From Ascarosepion bandense (lineage: Eukaryota > Mollusca > Cephalopoda > Sepiida > Sepiidae): a stretch of 64,000 nt of DNA. Every line of letters starts with the position of its first letter. The first letter of the stretch is position 1. Under the pieces are notes generated by a model. That model made no database searches and was not told the DNA's origin. It was given only the letters and a program-made list of their open reading frames with translations. The DNA lies in NCBI GenBank assembly GCA_037127315.1, contig JBBBDQ010000420.1:2627501-2691500 (forward strand). Direction: 5' to 3'. Made by a program: the position numbers and the translations under genes. Positions 10,466-19,261 of this stretch are shown here, piece by piece.

Positions 10466-10504
10466 TCGCGACCTAGGTTTCTACCTTTCGTTGTCTTCAG
10501 GCGA
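10466..10504 (-). ncRNA. Hammerhead-like motif with weak stem II
   Basis: Minus strand: TCGC, then CTGAAGA (complement of 10494-10500), a 12-nt segment with poor stem II pairing, GAAA, the self-complementary CCTAGG, TC, and GCGA that pairs with the first TCGC. Core bases fit the CUGANGA/GAAA/UH rule because position 7 is variable. It probably belongs to the same PLE-type family as 28786-28926, which shares GAAACCTAGGT. Confidence 0.5.
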
Positions 10505-10704
10505 TTTACAATAACGCATTTTACCGTTTTCAAACGCTTACGTAACAGGAATCATTTATGGACGCGCAATTTCTAAAATTAGGCGAAATAACTCTTTTCC
10601 AAATAAAAATATTCAAAAGCTCCACAATGTAATTGCATTGAACGTTTTTATAATACAGCTGTGTACTGGTCTAGTTTAATTATGACCCAAAATTAACTGA
10701 TTAA

Positions 10705-10779
10705 GTAATATATATATATATATATATATATACTGTTAAATATATTTAACAGTATATGATTAAATAATTATCGGCTGCC

Positions 10780-10811
<32 letters not shown>
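10705..10811. repeat. PLE-arm end flanked by (TA)n
   Basis: Two (TA)n runs enclose TATTTAACAGTATATGATTA and the following CGGCTGCCTCGATA. The same outer-end sequence occurs at 25600-25650 and, inverted, at 42181-42215. It contains a small palindrome, ACTGTTAAATATATTTAACAGT. Confidence 0.7.
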
Positions 10812-10813
<2 letters not shown>

Positions 10814-10902
10814 CTGGAAACGTTTTAGAATTCTCGACCACGAATGGCCTCCAGTCTAAACGCGGTTTTAGTCAAGCCTATATAACATAATCCTGCCGAA
10901 TG

Positions 10903-10940
<38 letters not shown>
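10903..10940. repeat. (CA)n-(TA)n microsatellite
   Basis: Short compound CA then TA run. Confidence 0.9.
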
Positions 10941-10941
<1 letters not shown>

Positions 10942-11006
10942 ATTTTTCGAATTCATTAATAAACACTTCGTTAAAATCCCTGAACTACACTAGTTATTTT
11001 TTTTTA

Positions 11007-11560
11007 TAGAAATACAGTTAAATTAAGTTACAACTCGATCTGCAATTTAGAAAATTACATGAAAAGATAAAACACTCAAAAATTTTAAAATAACGTGCAG
11101 CAAAATATCCTTAATGAAAATTGTAACTGCAAAAATAAATAGAAATGTCGAGTTGACGAAGTTTCTAAAACCAAACAAGTTTTTTACAAAGCAGAAGTTA
11201 AGGATACAGATACACAAAGAAAAATATATTTAGAATGTACCGAAGGGAATTTTGAAAAATGATGGTACAATCATAAGTTAACATTAACAGCTAGAAACCT
11301 TATGATTTGTACCAAACTAGCCAAGCAGGTGTAGAAATTCAAAGATAAAAATGGCGAAGGTCCTTATGTATCTTGGAGTATATTTAAAAGGCCAGAACTT
11401 GCAATGGTAGTGATGTTTGCAGATTTTGCCACAAATAGACGTTACTCCTAGCATCGTTTCCGGAACGAGAAATGTTGCGAAATGAAATGTCGAGAATAAT
11501 GTGAGGTTTTAAGCGCCTTATGAAATATATTTTGGACTCGTATAAACCCAGATGAAAGTA
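11007..11560 (+). pseudogene. Penelope-like element, RT C-terminus and GIY-YIG fragment
   Basis: Broken frames read NTVKLSYNSICNLENY, then CNCKNK, YKAEVKDTDTQRKIYLE, CTEGNFEK.WYNHKLT, KMAKVLMYLGVYLKG and DVCRFCHK. This order (end of RT, cysteine motif, GIY-YIG-like Y.G...F..R..NHK, later cysteines and a terminal FPERE-like piece) is that of the GIY-YIG endonuclease of Penelope-like retroelements. Many stops and frameshifts show an old, dead copy. Homologous fragments lie at 58505 and 59208. Confidence 0.75.
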
Positions 11561-11724
11561 ACTACAATATTATTTCACTAGTCGTGATTAGCTCCTCCCT
11601 TATTTCTAACTTCCGGTTATGCGTTCTGGAAGTTCCTATTATGCGTTCGAAAAAGGAATGGATGATCAGTTAATATAAAGCGATATCGAAAGTTTGAAAC
11701 CAGTGCAGCGTAATCAGCTTATCT

Positions 11725-11730
<6 letters not shown>

Positions 11731-11785
<55 letters not shown>
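11731..11785. repeat. (TA)n microsatellite
   Basis: About 50 bases of TA leading directly into the left arm of an inverted repeat. Confidence 0.95.
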
Positions 11786-11787
<2 letters not shown>

Positions 11788-12002
11788 AATGGTTGTTACA
11801 ATGGTTTATAAATTCATAGTATCACTACACAAAAATTTTCGCGTTTCGAAGCTGCTACGTGCGCTTCTCATCGGGTGATAAGTTGAAATGATTCAATTCA
11901 ACTTATCACCCGATGAGAAGCGCACACAGCAGCTTCGAAACGCGAAAATTTTTGTGTAGTGATACTATGAATTTATAAACCATTGTAACAGCCATTACAA
12001 TA
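11782..12002. mobile_element. Near-perfect 105-bp inverted repeat with hammerhead-like arms
   Basis: Arms 11782-11887 and 11897-12002 are inverted with only a few mismatches around a 9-nt centre. Each arm contains CCGATGA, stem II GAAGC/GCTTC, GAAA and CGCG: a hammerhead core with one change (U4 to C). Outside, TGCTCTACGTTGTATCGAGC continues into a flank that recurs at 52730-52830. A PLE-type terminal unit is likely. Confidence 0.75.
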
Positions 12003-12090
12003 TAATGCTCTACGTTGTATCGAGCACTCTTTATAAAAGTAAATGCATGAACAGTAGGTAAAAAAACCTACGTGTTCTACAACTTTGTTA

Positions 12091-12128
12091 CAATATATAT
12101 ATATATATATATATATAAATATATATAT
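12091..12128. repeat. (TA)n microsatellite
   Basis: TA run separating two repeat units. Confidence 0.9.
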
Positions 12129-12129
12129 A

Positions 12130-12430
12130 AGTAAATTAACCTAGCGAACTATCTTCCAACCTTCCCTTAACATCTGTTTAGGTGAAACCTTGGTAGGTTT
12201 GTTGGCTCACTAGGATAATTTACTTATTCTGCTCTGCTTCCGTATTGACCACTTTTTTGTTATTGATTACTCGTATCGGGTTTTTTCTTTGGGCTACGTA
12301 CTGACTTGGCCCAAATCGCTTTGGCTGATGTTCATGCGCTTAGCTCTTTCTTTTTTTACAACTATTTTTTACCTCCGCGTATATACGCGGCGGCTTTTTC
12401 GAAACGAGTATAGTGATAAGTTTGCATTTA

Positions 12431-12440
<10 letters not shown>
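12130..12440. mobile_element. Arm of the PLE-type unit also seen at 2343
   Basis: Inverted relative to 2343-2614: shares AACCTTGGTAGGT, TGATGTTCATGCGCTTAGCT-type sequence and GAAACGAGTATA. It is bounded by (TA)n on one side and (TAA)n on the other. Confidence 0.6.

Positions 12441-12488
<48 letters not shown>
12441..12488. repeat. (TAA)n microsatellite
   Basis: About 16 units of the trinucleotide TAA. Confidence 0.97.
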
Positions 12489-12491
<3 letters not shown>

Positions 12492-12749
12492 TTGACTCTG
12501 TACGTATTCAAATCTTAAAATGTTACACAAGTAATTTTTAAGAACCACGAATAACCGGCAGAATCTAACTCCGTTATTTGGACAACGAGGGGAAAAAAAA
12601 GAAAAACCGCGGAGCACCGACAATACATACAGCACTTCACAGCAAAGAAAAAAAACCCTCAAACGGAACAAACCACAAAGAAAGAAAAGTGCTCGATACT
12701 AAACTAACCAAAAAGGATTAACTAAGAGGCAGTGACGTAGAGCAAAAAC

Positions 12750-12866
12750 ACACGAGAAAAAATCGCAAGATCGCCAAGACCTACCGCGGTTTCGCACAAC
12801 GGCTCGTCACGAGCCGTTGTGCGAAACCGCGGTAGGTCTTGGCGATCTTGCGATTTTTTCTCGTGT
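12750..12866. repeat. Perfect 117-bp palindrome
   Basis: Arms of 58 bp (12750-12807 and 12809-12866) are exactly complementary around a single C at 12808; I checked every pair. Each arm contains CGAGCCGTTGTGCGAAACCG, which looks like the second half of a hammerhead (stem II GCC..., GAAA, CCGCGG), with the centre falling where CTGA would start. Confidence 0.95.
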
Positions 12867-12884
12867 ATATATATATATATATAT

Positions 12885-12942
12885 ACACACAAATCTAGAG
12901 TGAGCCAAAACCTAGGTTTTGGCTCACTCTAGATTTGTGTGT
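12885..12942. repeat. Perfect 58-bp palindrome
   Basis: 29-bp arms meet without a spacer at CCT|AGG (12911-12916); all pairs were checked. It lies 18 bases after the first palindrome, separated by (TA)n. Confidence 0.95.
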
Positions 12943-13074
12943 GTTTTTGCTCTACTATTGTATCTTTTCTTTCGTACTTTGTATTGAGCACTTTTTCCTG
13001 TGTTTGGTTCCGTTTGGGGTTTTTCCTTTACTGCGGAGTATTGAATGTTTTGTTCTTGTTCCGCGGGTTTCTTC

Positions 13075-13090
13075 CCCCCCCCCCCCCCAT
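13075..13090. repeat. Poly-C tract
   Basis: About 15 consecutive C bases inside the right arm; the left arm has no matching G-run, so it expanded after the inversion. Confidence 0.9.
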
Positions 13091-13205
13091 TTATCCGACG
13101 TCTTAGTGCACCGGATTGTAACGGATTTAGGTTCTGTTTGTTAATGGTTTTTTCAGAGGTTTATTTTAGTATAAATTTACGGCCTACATACTTACTATAT
13201 AGTTA

Positions 13206-13500
13206 TTATTATTATTATATATATATATATGTGTGTGTGTGACAAATGGAAAAGTATTTAATTTAAAATAGATTTGTGTATGTGCCTTGGTGTGTACCCT
13301 GAAATAATGAAACATAGTTTCACGGGAAACGCGAGCTTAGGAAAAAAGTACGAAGATTCATTATTTAAACATACACATCAATACACATGCAAACATTTCA
13401 TTCTTTCATTTTTGGATCAGATGAAATCTAGAAAGGTGAAACGCGTAATCAAATTTAATTTCAATGAAAGGTTTTCCATTTCTCAAATTACTTAAAAATA
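13206..13500. other. Short (TA)n/(TG)n, otherwise no gene seen
   Basis: A compound TA-TG run sits at 13215-13240. The 73-codon plus-strand frame that follows has no recognisable motif. Confidence 0.5.
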
Positions 13501-13669
13501 TCGTATTTTAAACACATATTTTCGGCACGGAAAACATATGGGCGAACCTAAAAACATATAAATCTTTTACTTTCAAACCATTCTGAAAAATTGGATGAGG
13601 AGTTGCCTTGGATTCATTTCAGAAAAAGCTATATAAATTTCTTGTTTTCAAGACATTCTGAAAATGATA

Positions 13670-14319
13670 TAGTCGCCGGACTTGTGGCCGCCCTCCTCAA
13701 CCGACTGTAACCCACTTGACTATTTCTTCTGGGACGTGATCGAAGCCAAGATCAACAAGCACACCCACCACATGGTCGACTCTCTGAAAGCTGCCATCGT
13801 AGAGGCATTCGCCGCTATGGACAAGGACCGAGTCGCCAAAGCGTGTGTCATATTTCGCGCCCGCTTTGAGATGGTCGTCGCCCCGGCGGTGGTTACATTG
13901 AATAATAATGTAGTATGTACATCTAACTGGATGTGCGTTGTGGTGCAGTGGATATCGGCTCGGAACAGTTGAATTCATTGCATTCACTTACGCGCAAATA
14001 ACTTTGGGACAGGTATTAATCCGTCTCTTCCTTAACTTCCAGTTATGGGTTAAATAACAGGACAGATTGGGTTCTATAGCCTTGGCTGGCAACCAGTCTA
14101 CCGCAGAAAGCAATGGCAACCTACTGCGGGAAAATCTTCTGCCCAGTCAGTCATGTCTCTTTCAAGACATGATCGCCAAAGCGTGTTTCACGGATGGAAC
14201 TTAACTGACTGACTGGCATCTAACTGTTGCTAACTAAACGGTCGGGTCTTTGTACATACAACTTTTGTTTTTATTTCGTTTTCTTTTTGTCAAGTGTCGG
14301 ATTTTGCTGCAACACCCTG
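13670..14319 (+). mobile_element. mariner/IS630-type transposon, 3' part, split by a SINE
   Basis: 13682-13905 encodes the transposase C-terminus: WPPSSTDCNPLDYFFWDVIE, SLKAAIVEAF, RVAKACVIFRARFE. The Asp of the P-D-x-N-P-x-D-type motif (here TDCNPLD) is the third catalytic acid of the superfamily. The 3' terminal repeat ends at GCAACACCCTGTA (14306-14319), abutting (TA)n, as expected for TA target sites. A SINE (13930-14216) interrupts the 3' UTR. The N-terminal two-thirds and the 5' end are missing; 13500-13670 is unrelated AT-rich sequence. Confidence 0.85.
13930..14216 (+). mobile_element. tRNA-derived SINE S1 with 10-bp TSD
   Basis: Flanked by CATCTAACTG at 13920-13929 and 14217-14226. 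The head has an A-box TGGTGCAGTGG; the B-box region (GAGTTCGAATTCC in other copies) is deleted here. The body carries CTTACGCGCAAATA, CCAGTTATGGGTTAAATAAC and GGCAACCTACTGCGGG, and the element ends GACTGACTGG. Inserted in a mariner. Confidence 0.93.

Positions 14320-14380
<61 letters not shown>
14320..14380. repeat. (TA)n-(TG)n microsatellite
   Basis: About 25 bases TA then about 36 bases TG, directly at the mariner 3' end. Confidence 0.97.
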
Positions 14381-14384
<4 letters not shown>

Positions 14385-15720
14385 GTATACTCAGTTATAA
14401 TCCGAGATTAAAGAACAGTATGCTTAAAAAAAGAAGAAAAGAGTAAAACTGTATTTTCTCGCCTACGCGTTTCGTCCTGTGATGGACTTTATCAATGCAA
14501 AAAGACGTTGATTTATTGCAAAACTTACAATTTCGGCACATAACCGAAAGGGAAAGCAGAGATGAAATGAATTTTATTTTAAACTAGCCTCATACCCCGG
14601 CGTTGCCCGTGCAACTCAAGAACATTTTTTAATTTGATGATTAATGCAGCGTGTTGCGATTTCCGAGCGCTTGTAGTCGCCGCCTCGCTTTAAATCTCAG
14701 TTATATAAAAAATAATTATATGAAAAACTGTTGCTTAAAAATTGTTAAAAAATTCCATTAAAAAAATCTCTTTTCTTTTGTTTTGCCTAAATGTGATTTG
14801 ATGTTTTGTGTGACATTCTAAACAACATTGCGTTTGTTTTTGTTTCAAAATTACGGGGGAAAATATTTACATTTTTTGTTGACTAAACGAATTTCAGAAA
14901 TTTTGAAAAATATTTTCAAATGTAGACATTTAATTTTAGAGGAAAAGTTACATTAATGCCACACGAATTACAGATTGTTTATTTCCCGCATGAAGTATTT
15001 AGCGATAAAAAAGCTTTATTTTTTTTATTTTATTTTCTGAAATATTAAATATTATATCTGAAAAAAAAAAAAGGATTCAAATAATTAAGTGCCAATTAAC
15101 CATTGGTACATTTTTCTTTTTTTTACATATTTTGTTTTTGTTTGAAAAAACATTTTGTTTTAAAAATATTTCTTTTATTTCAAAATTACGGGGGAAAAGT
15201 TTCACATTTTTTTGTTGACCAAATGAATTTTTAAAATTTTTTTTAGTCGCGTTTGACACATGTGGTTTGATTTCTGTGACTTTATCTAGCAACCATCTTA
15301 GATTTTAGATGTTTTACGGAGCAAATTTAAACAATCGGCTCCATTGGCCAAAAAGTGCGAAAGGTAAAAATTTCTGAACTTAAACTCAAAAGTACGTGTC
15401 GACCTGGCTTCCCTGTAGATATGTGTCCCGAGAAAGTTTGAATTGCGTAGCTTAAAAAATGTAGTCGAGCATAGATTACAGTCACACACAGACTCACAGA
15501 TTGCTTTTTATATATAAAGATAACGTAACTATAAACATTGTTTGTAACTGGAAAAACGCTCAAAAATTATTCATAAGATTAACGGAAACTTTAAAGTTTT
15601 TTGATAATTTTTTTCATGCGCAGAGTAATGTCATGTTATGAGATGTTAAAATGATGGGAATTAAACATTTTCTTGGTTTTTTTTATTGTGTATGTTGGTC
15701 TGAGAGAATATCGTTTTATA
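14385..15720. mobile_element. PLE-type arm split by a Helitron
   Basis: 14385-14583 and 15521-15720 together match the arm at 4930-5260: the hammerhead-like TCGTCCTGTGATGGACT, then AAATGAATTTTATTTTAAA, and after the gap TAACGTAACTATAAACA. Compare ATTCTAAATTACGTAGCTA at 5093-5111, uninterrupted. The split falls exactly between A and T. Confidence 0.8.
14584..15520 (-). mobile_element. Non-autonomous Helitron, complete (937 bp)
   Basis: On the minus strand it starts TCTTTATATATAAAAAGC (15520 downward) and ends GGCAACGCCGGGGTATGAGG then CTAG (14587-14584). It is flanked by A and T, the Helitron target rule. TC...CTRR ends and a GC hairpin near the 3' end are Helitron hallmarks. No Rep/helicase is encoded. 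Internal segments at 14846 and 15181 are near-duplicates (CAAAATTACGGGGGAAAA). It lies inside a PLE arm. Confidence 0.85.
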
Positions 15721-15724
15721 AGAA

Positions 15725-16137
15725 AAGTTTAAGATTGGGAAAAACCGGGGCGTTAATTGATATTTTGGTAGTATTGGATGACGGCGCTCTCTAGAATTTT
15801 CCTTTTGAATTATTTTTTTTTCTTTTTTTATCAATGTGGCATTTTTAAATCGAAATTCTGGACGAATTTATTTCTGTGAATCACTAATGCATTCGAAAAT
15901 AATTTTTGTGGTTTCTCTTCTGCGCTCATATATATATACCTTTTTTTTTTTTTTTTTTGGTTTCTATGATGTACTTTGAGGGAAAATTTGTTTTGTAGAT
16001 ACCTGCTTGTTCGTTATAATGTTTGCGGGCTTTGTTTTAGATCCGGTCATGTCCCTAATAGTTTGGGAGAGGAGAAAAATATAATTTTTCTCTTGTGTTC
16101 TTTATTTAACTATATATATATATATATTTTTTTTAAG
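15725..16137. other. No gene seen
   Basis: AT-rich, with T-runs near 15815 and 15945. Nothing recognised. Confidence 0.45.
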
Positions 16138-16162
16138 AAAAAAAAACTCGATGAATTACTTA

Positions 16163-16507
16163 CTTAATTATTTCAAATCCGCCTAGAATTTTTCGTCTGT
16201 ATGTCATTGCTTGAACTGGCTTATAATGCTTTAGGGTGAGCGGCTTGATGATAGTAATCGTGGCTCAGGTTGGCACCGTCCTATGGGTAAAAAGAGCTCA
16301 GCAGTGTTCCACCACGTGAATGAGCGGCGCTATCTCGAGTTTAATTCGTTACCGTTTCGTCACCGGGGCCCGTACTACAGTTGGTATGACGTTTGCTTAA
16401 TAGCGTAACTGTCTGGGTTTCAAATTCCGGTAGTAGAAGCGCACTGCTGATGTAGTCACAAGTATAGAACGAAACGGCCGTCCAGTCCTTTCTGTTGAGG
16501 TGTAATA
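16163..16507 (+). mobile_element. tRNA-like/hammerhead element S3 with 22-bp TSD
   Basis: 345 bp bounded by a perfect 22-bp duplication (16141-16162 and 16508-16529, containing CTCGATGAATTACTTA). It ends in GTAATAA plus A-run. It holds two A-box-like segments (TGGCTCAGGTTGG near 16260; TTGCTTAATAGCG near 16394) and a B-box-like GGGTTTCAAATTCC, followed 20 bases later by a hammerhead-like module. The long TSD and A-rich 3' end indicate LINE-type retroposition. No second copy in this window. Confidence 0.8.
16443..16486 (+). ncRNA. Hammerhead-like motif in S3
   Basis: ACTG (stem I), CTGATG, a damaged junction (T instead of A9, stem II GTC/GAAC with an indel), GAAA (16471-16474), stem III CGGCCG, TC (16481-16482; cleavage expected after it), then CAGT pairing perfectly with ACTG. 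All helices but stem II are intact, so this copy is probably inactive although the ancestor likely was active. Confidence 0.65.
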
Positions 16508-16529
16508 AAAAAACTCGATGAATTACTTA

Positions 16530-17550
16530 TATATATATATATATATATATGTAAGGAGATGAAAAGTATACATATATGCGTATCTTTTACGCTATTTTTC
16601 CTAAATAGTGTAAATATAAACAAGTTAGTTACTGCCCATTCACCCCGGATTTTACCCTAGTGGGCCTTTACTTTATTCTATTTATATTAATAATTAAATT
16701 ATAAATCTGTTTTTCTCTTCCACCCCATTTTTAGTATCTTATTCCATTTTTAGGTTTCGCTATTAACCTAAATTGATTATACATTTAATAAATTAAACAT
16801 ATTAATACATCCAATTTTATATCCTTAACAAACTTCAAGAAAGGAACGCTAATACATAATTTAGATCGAAAAAAGACCAGTATGATGTGATAAGTACCCG
16901 ATGATTGTTGAAAAATGCTTGAAAGTCAAAGTCGTGCGTAAAACGTAGGATAATATGTATAATTATTAATATAATAAATCAGGGAGACGACATGAAATAC
17001 TGGTTCTATTACGATCACCAAAGTTTAGCAATATATATATATATATATGCAAAAAATATTTGTGAAATTTTGAAACCAGAAACAGAATCTTGATTAAATG
17101 CCATTCTGCTACAGGCCGTAGGTAAGTTAACAATTATAAAATTAAATATGTTTATAATTTTTAAATACTTTATTGTTCGTAAATGCAGTGAAACTGAAAG
17201 ATAAAAATAGAAACTATATAAATATTCATTAAATTTAATTATGAACAAATATCCATCAAAAAGTTATAAATGCATCTCTTCTATCCATAGCTATGTGTTA
17301 AATAGCAGCACATACTAACTTCTTTTGTCTTGGATGGCATTTTTTTATCGCAGGAAAAAAAAAGGCAGCCTATTGCCTGGTTAGTCATGACTTGAACACA
17401 ACATTATTAACCAAGCGTCTATCAGGTATGGCTGATACAATTATTGCCTTTATTCGTAATATATAAATGACAGAAATATTATCCTTGATTTTCTGATAGA
17501 TGTAACAGTGTAACATCTGAAACTATCAATAAATATGAATGAATCATCTT
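16530..17550. other. No gene seen; short (TA)n runs
   Basis: TA runs at 16529-16550 and 17031-17048. The remainder is AT-rich without recognisable coding or repeat content. Confidence 0.5.
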
Positions 17551-17857
17551 CAGTCAGTTAAGTGCCATACGTGAAACACGCCTGAGCGATCATGTCTCGA
17601 AAGAGACATGACTGACTGGGCAGAAGATTATCCCGCAGTAGGTTGCCATTACTTTATGAGGTACACTGGTTGCCGACCAAGGCTTTAGAACCCAATCTGT
17701 CCTGCTATTTAACCCATAACTGGAAGGAAGAGATGAATTAATATCTTTCCCAAGGGTATTTGCGCGTAAGTGAATACAATGAATTCAGCTGGAATTCGAA
17801 CTCGGCTCCCCGATTTCTCGTTACGCGCCGATATCCAATGCACTACAATGCACATCC
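17551..17857 (-). mobile_element. tRNA-derived SINE S1, near full length
   Basis: Inverted copy of the family: GTCAGTTAAGTGCCATACGT at its 3' end through CGAACTCGGC (B-box complement) to the A-box complement (CCAATGCACTACA) and GCACATCC. Substitutions throughout; no clear TSD. Confidence 0.9.
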
Positions 17858-17904
17858 TTAGTAAGATTTAATGTGATTCCACATTAAAATTGAAGCTAGT
17901 TCAA

Positions 17905-18050
17905 TATTTTTTAATAATCATTTCCCCCTGAGCAAGAGAACAGAGATTCAAGAGGTTACTATGTATGAGAAGAACACAAGAACAATAAAAGAACAGGATC
18001 TAAGAATGCAGTTGATCGCAAATAAAACTGCATTTAAATTTTTGTAAACG
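17905..18050 (-). mobile_element. CR1/Jockey-type LINE, 3' UTR fragment
   Basis: Inverted 3' tail (AATAATCATTTCCCCCTGAGCA) with the family's 3' UTR words, ending within GCATTTAAATTTTTGTAAACGA. It lies head to head with the next copy. Confidence 0.75.
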
Positions 18051-18054
18051 ATAT

Positions 18055-18690
18055 ACAAATCTACCATCCGCCCTTGTATTGAATGCTGCTGCTATATCTG
18101 GTCGGGTGCCCCTGCTATCCACCTAGGGGTCCTTGACAGAATCCAAAGGAGAATCTGGTATGCTATCGATTCCGATTTGGCAGCTTGGATACAGTAACCT
18201 TCTTACCGGCGCAACGTGGTTTCCCTGTGTCTCTTCTACAAATACTTTCATGGCTTCTGCTCAAACGAACTTAGCTCACTGGTACTCCTCATGCATAAAT
18301 TTGCTCGAGCCACAAGATTAGCAATTGGTCCCACCCTTTTTCTGCAAAACCAATGAATTGTAAACGAAAACTCTACTCTAGCAGCTTCTTCTCTCGCACT
18401 TCTCGCCTGTGGAATTCCCTCCCGTTTACTTGCTTTCCTGACAGCTGCAATCTTCAAGAATGCAAATGTAAAGTCAATAGTCATCTTCTATCTCACTAAC
18501 TTGCTTCCTCTCTTTCCCTCTCTCATGCTTCTTTCTTCGTTCACTCCACTCTCATCAGTATTCTCATACCTCTCCTACCCTCTTCCTGACACTCCCTGTA
18601 ACCTGTCACTCTTTCTCATATCTTACCTCTTACGTAACCCCCTGCTCAACAGTGGCAGTAAGCTTGGTGCGATACGATTATAAAAAGCAA
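18055..18690 (+). mobile_element. CR1/Jockey-type LINE, 3' part
   Basis: Carries ORF words IYKSTIRPCIECCCYIWSGAP, GVLDRIQRRIW, CLFYKYFHGFCSNELSSLV, NFYSSSFFSRTSRLWNSLP in broken frames, and the 3' UTR to CTTGGTGCGATACGATTATAAA. 5' truncated. Confidence 0.9.
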
Positions 18691-18989
18691 AAAAAAAAAA
18701 ACAAAACAAATTTGACTGGAAATCAAAAGGCCAGAAGAGGATTCCATAAAAAAGAAATCCGAGAGAAGAAACTATTAGCATAGGACTTACGTTTACATTT
18801 AGCAATTTCAAATGTAAAATGATGAAAAATAGCACCCAATCTTCCATTTGTACTTGGCTTTCAACAATCTCTTCTTATTTAATATGGATTTCTTTGCGAA
18901 AGATAGTAGTATGCGGTCCATTGCTTCTCTCTACTCTTAGGAAAAGTATTAATCTCTCTACCATTTGAATTTAGAGCTTTTTTTTTTTT

Positions 18990-19260
18990 TTTAATAATAA
19001 TCAGATATTATCTACAACAATTAAAATAAAAATTCATTACTAATCAATTAAACTATTTGTATTAGTCGGACTGTTGTTCTCATATTCGTTGCCATATTCA
19101 CGACGTTTCGCCCGTTGTACGTTCCGGCCTTCTTCAGAAGATTGAAATTTAACTAGCTCACCGGGGTAGATTGTTTAATTACCACGTGCCATGCCTCTTC
19201 TGAATATCTCAGTATCAGTTATTTTCCCATTTAACTCAACTCTTCCATGTTTTTGTTCGT
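18990..19260. repeat. Dispersed repeat Q3, copy 1 (PLE-like end)
   Basis: Shares with 22885-23200 a run of words: AGATATTAT, ATTCATTACTAAT, GTCGGACTG, CGACGTTTCG and GGCCTTCTTCAG. The minus strand gives CTGAAGAAGGCC...GGGC GAAACGTCG, a hammerhead-like layout known from Penelope-like element ends. Confidence 0.55.
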
Positions 19261-19261
19261 G

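Larger units (their letters stand above)
12500..13205. mobile_element. Large nested inverted-repeat unit
   Basis: Outer arms are inverted copies: GTAGAGCAAAAACACAC at 12736-12752 matches the complement of 12939-12955 exactly. More diverged matches (GTGCTCGATAC/GTATTGAGCAC, CCGCGGAGCACCGACAA/TGCGGAGTATTG) extend outward to about 12500 and 13205. Two perfect palindromes occupy the centre. No coding remnant. Probably a back-to-back pair of PLE-type terminal units. Confidence 0.7.

Noticed and set aside
17905..18690. Twin-priming inversion at this LINE pair
   Set aside because: The minus-strand piece carries its own 3' tail, so it is a separate insertion, unlike the case at 26351.
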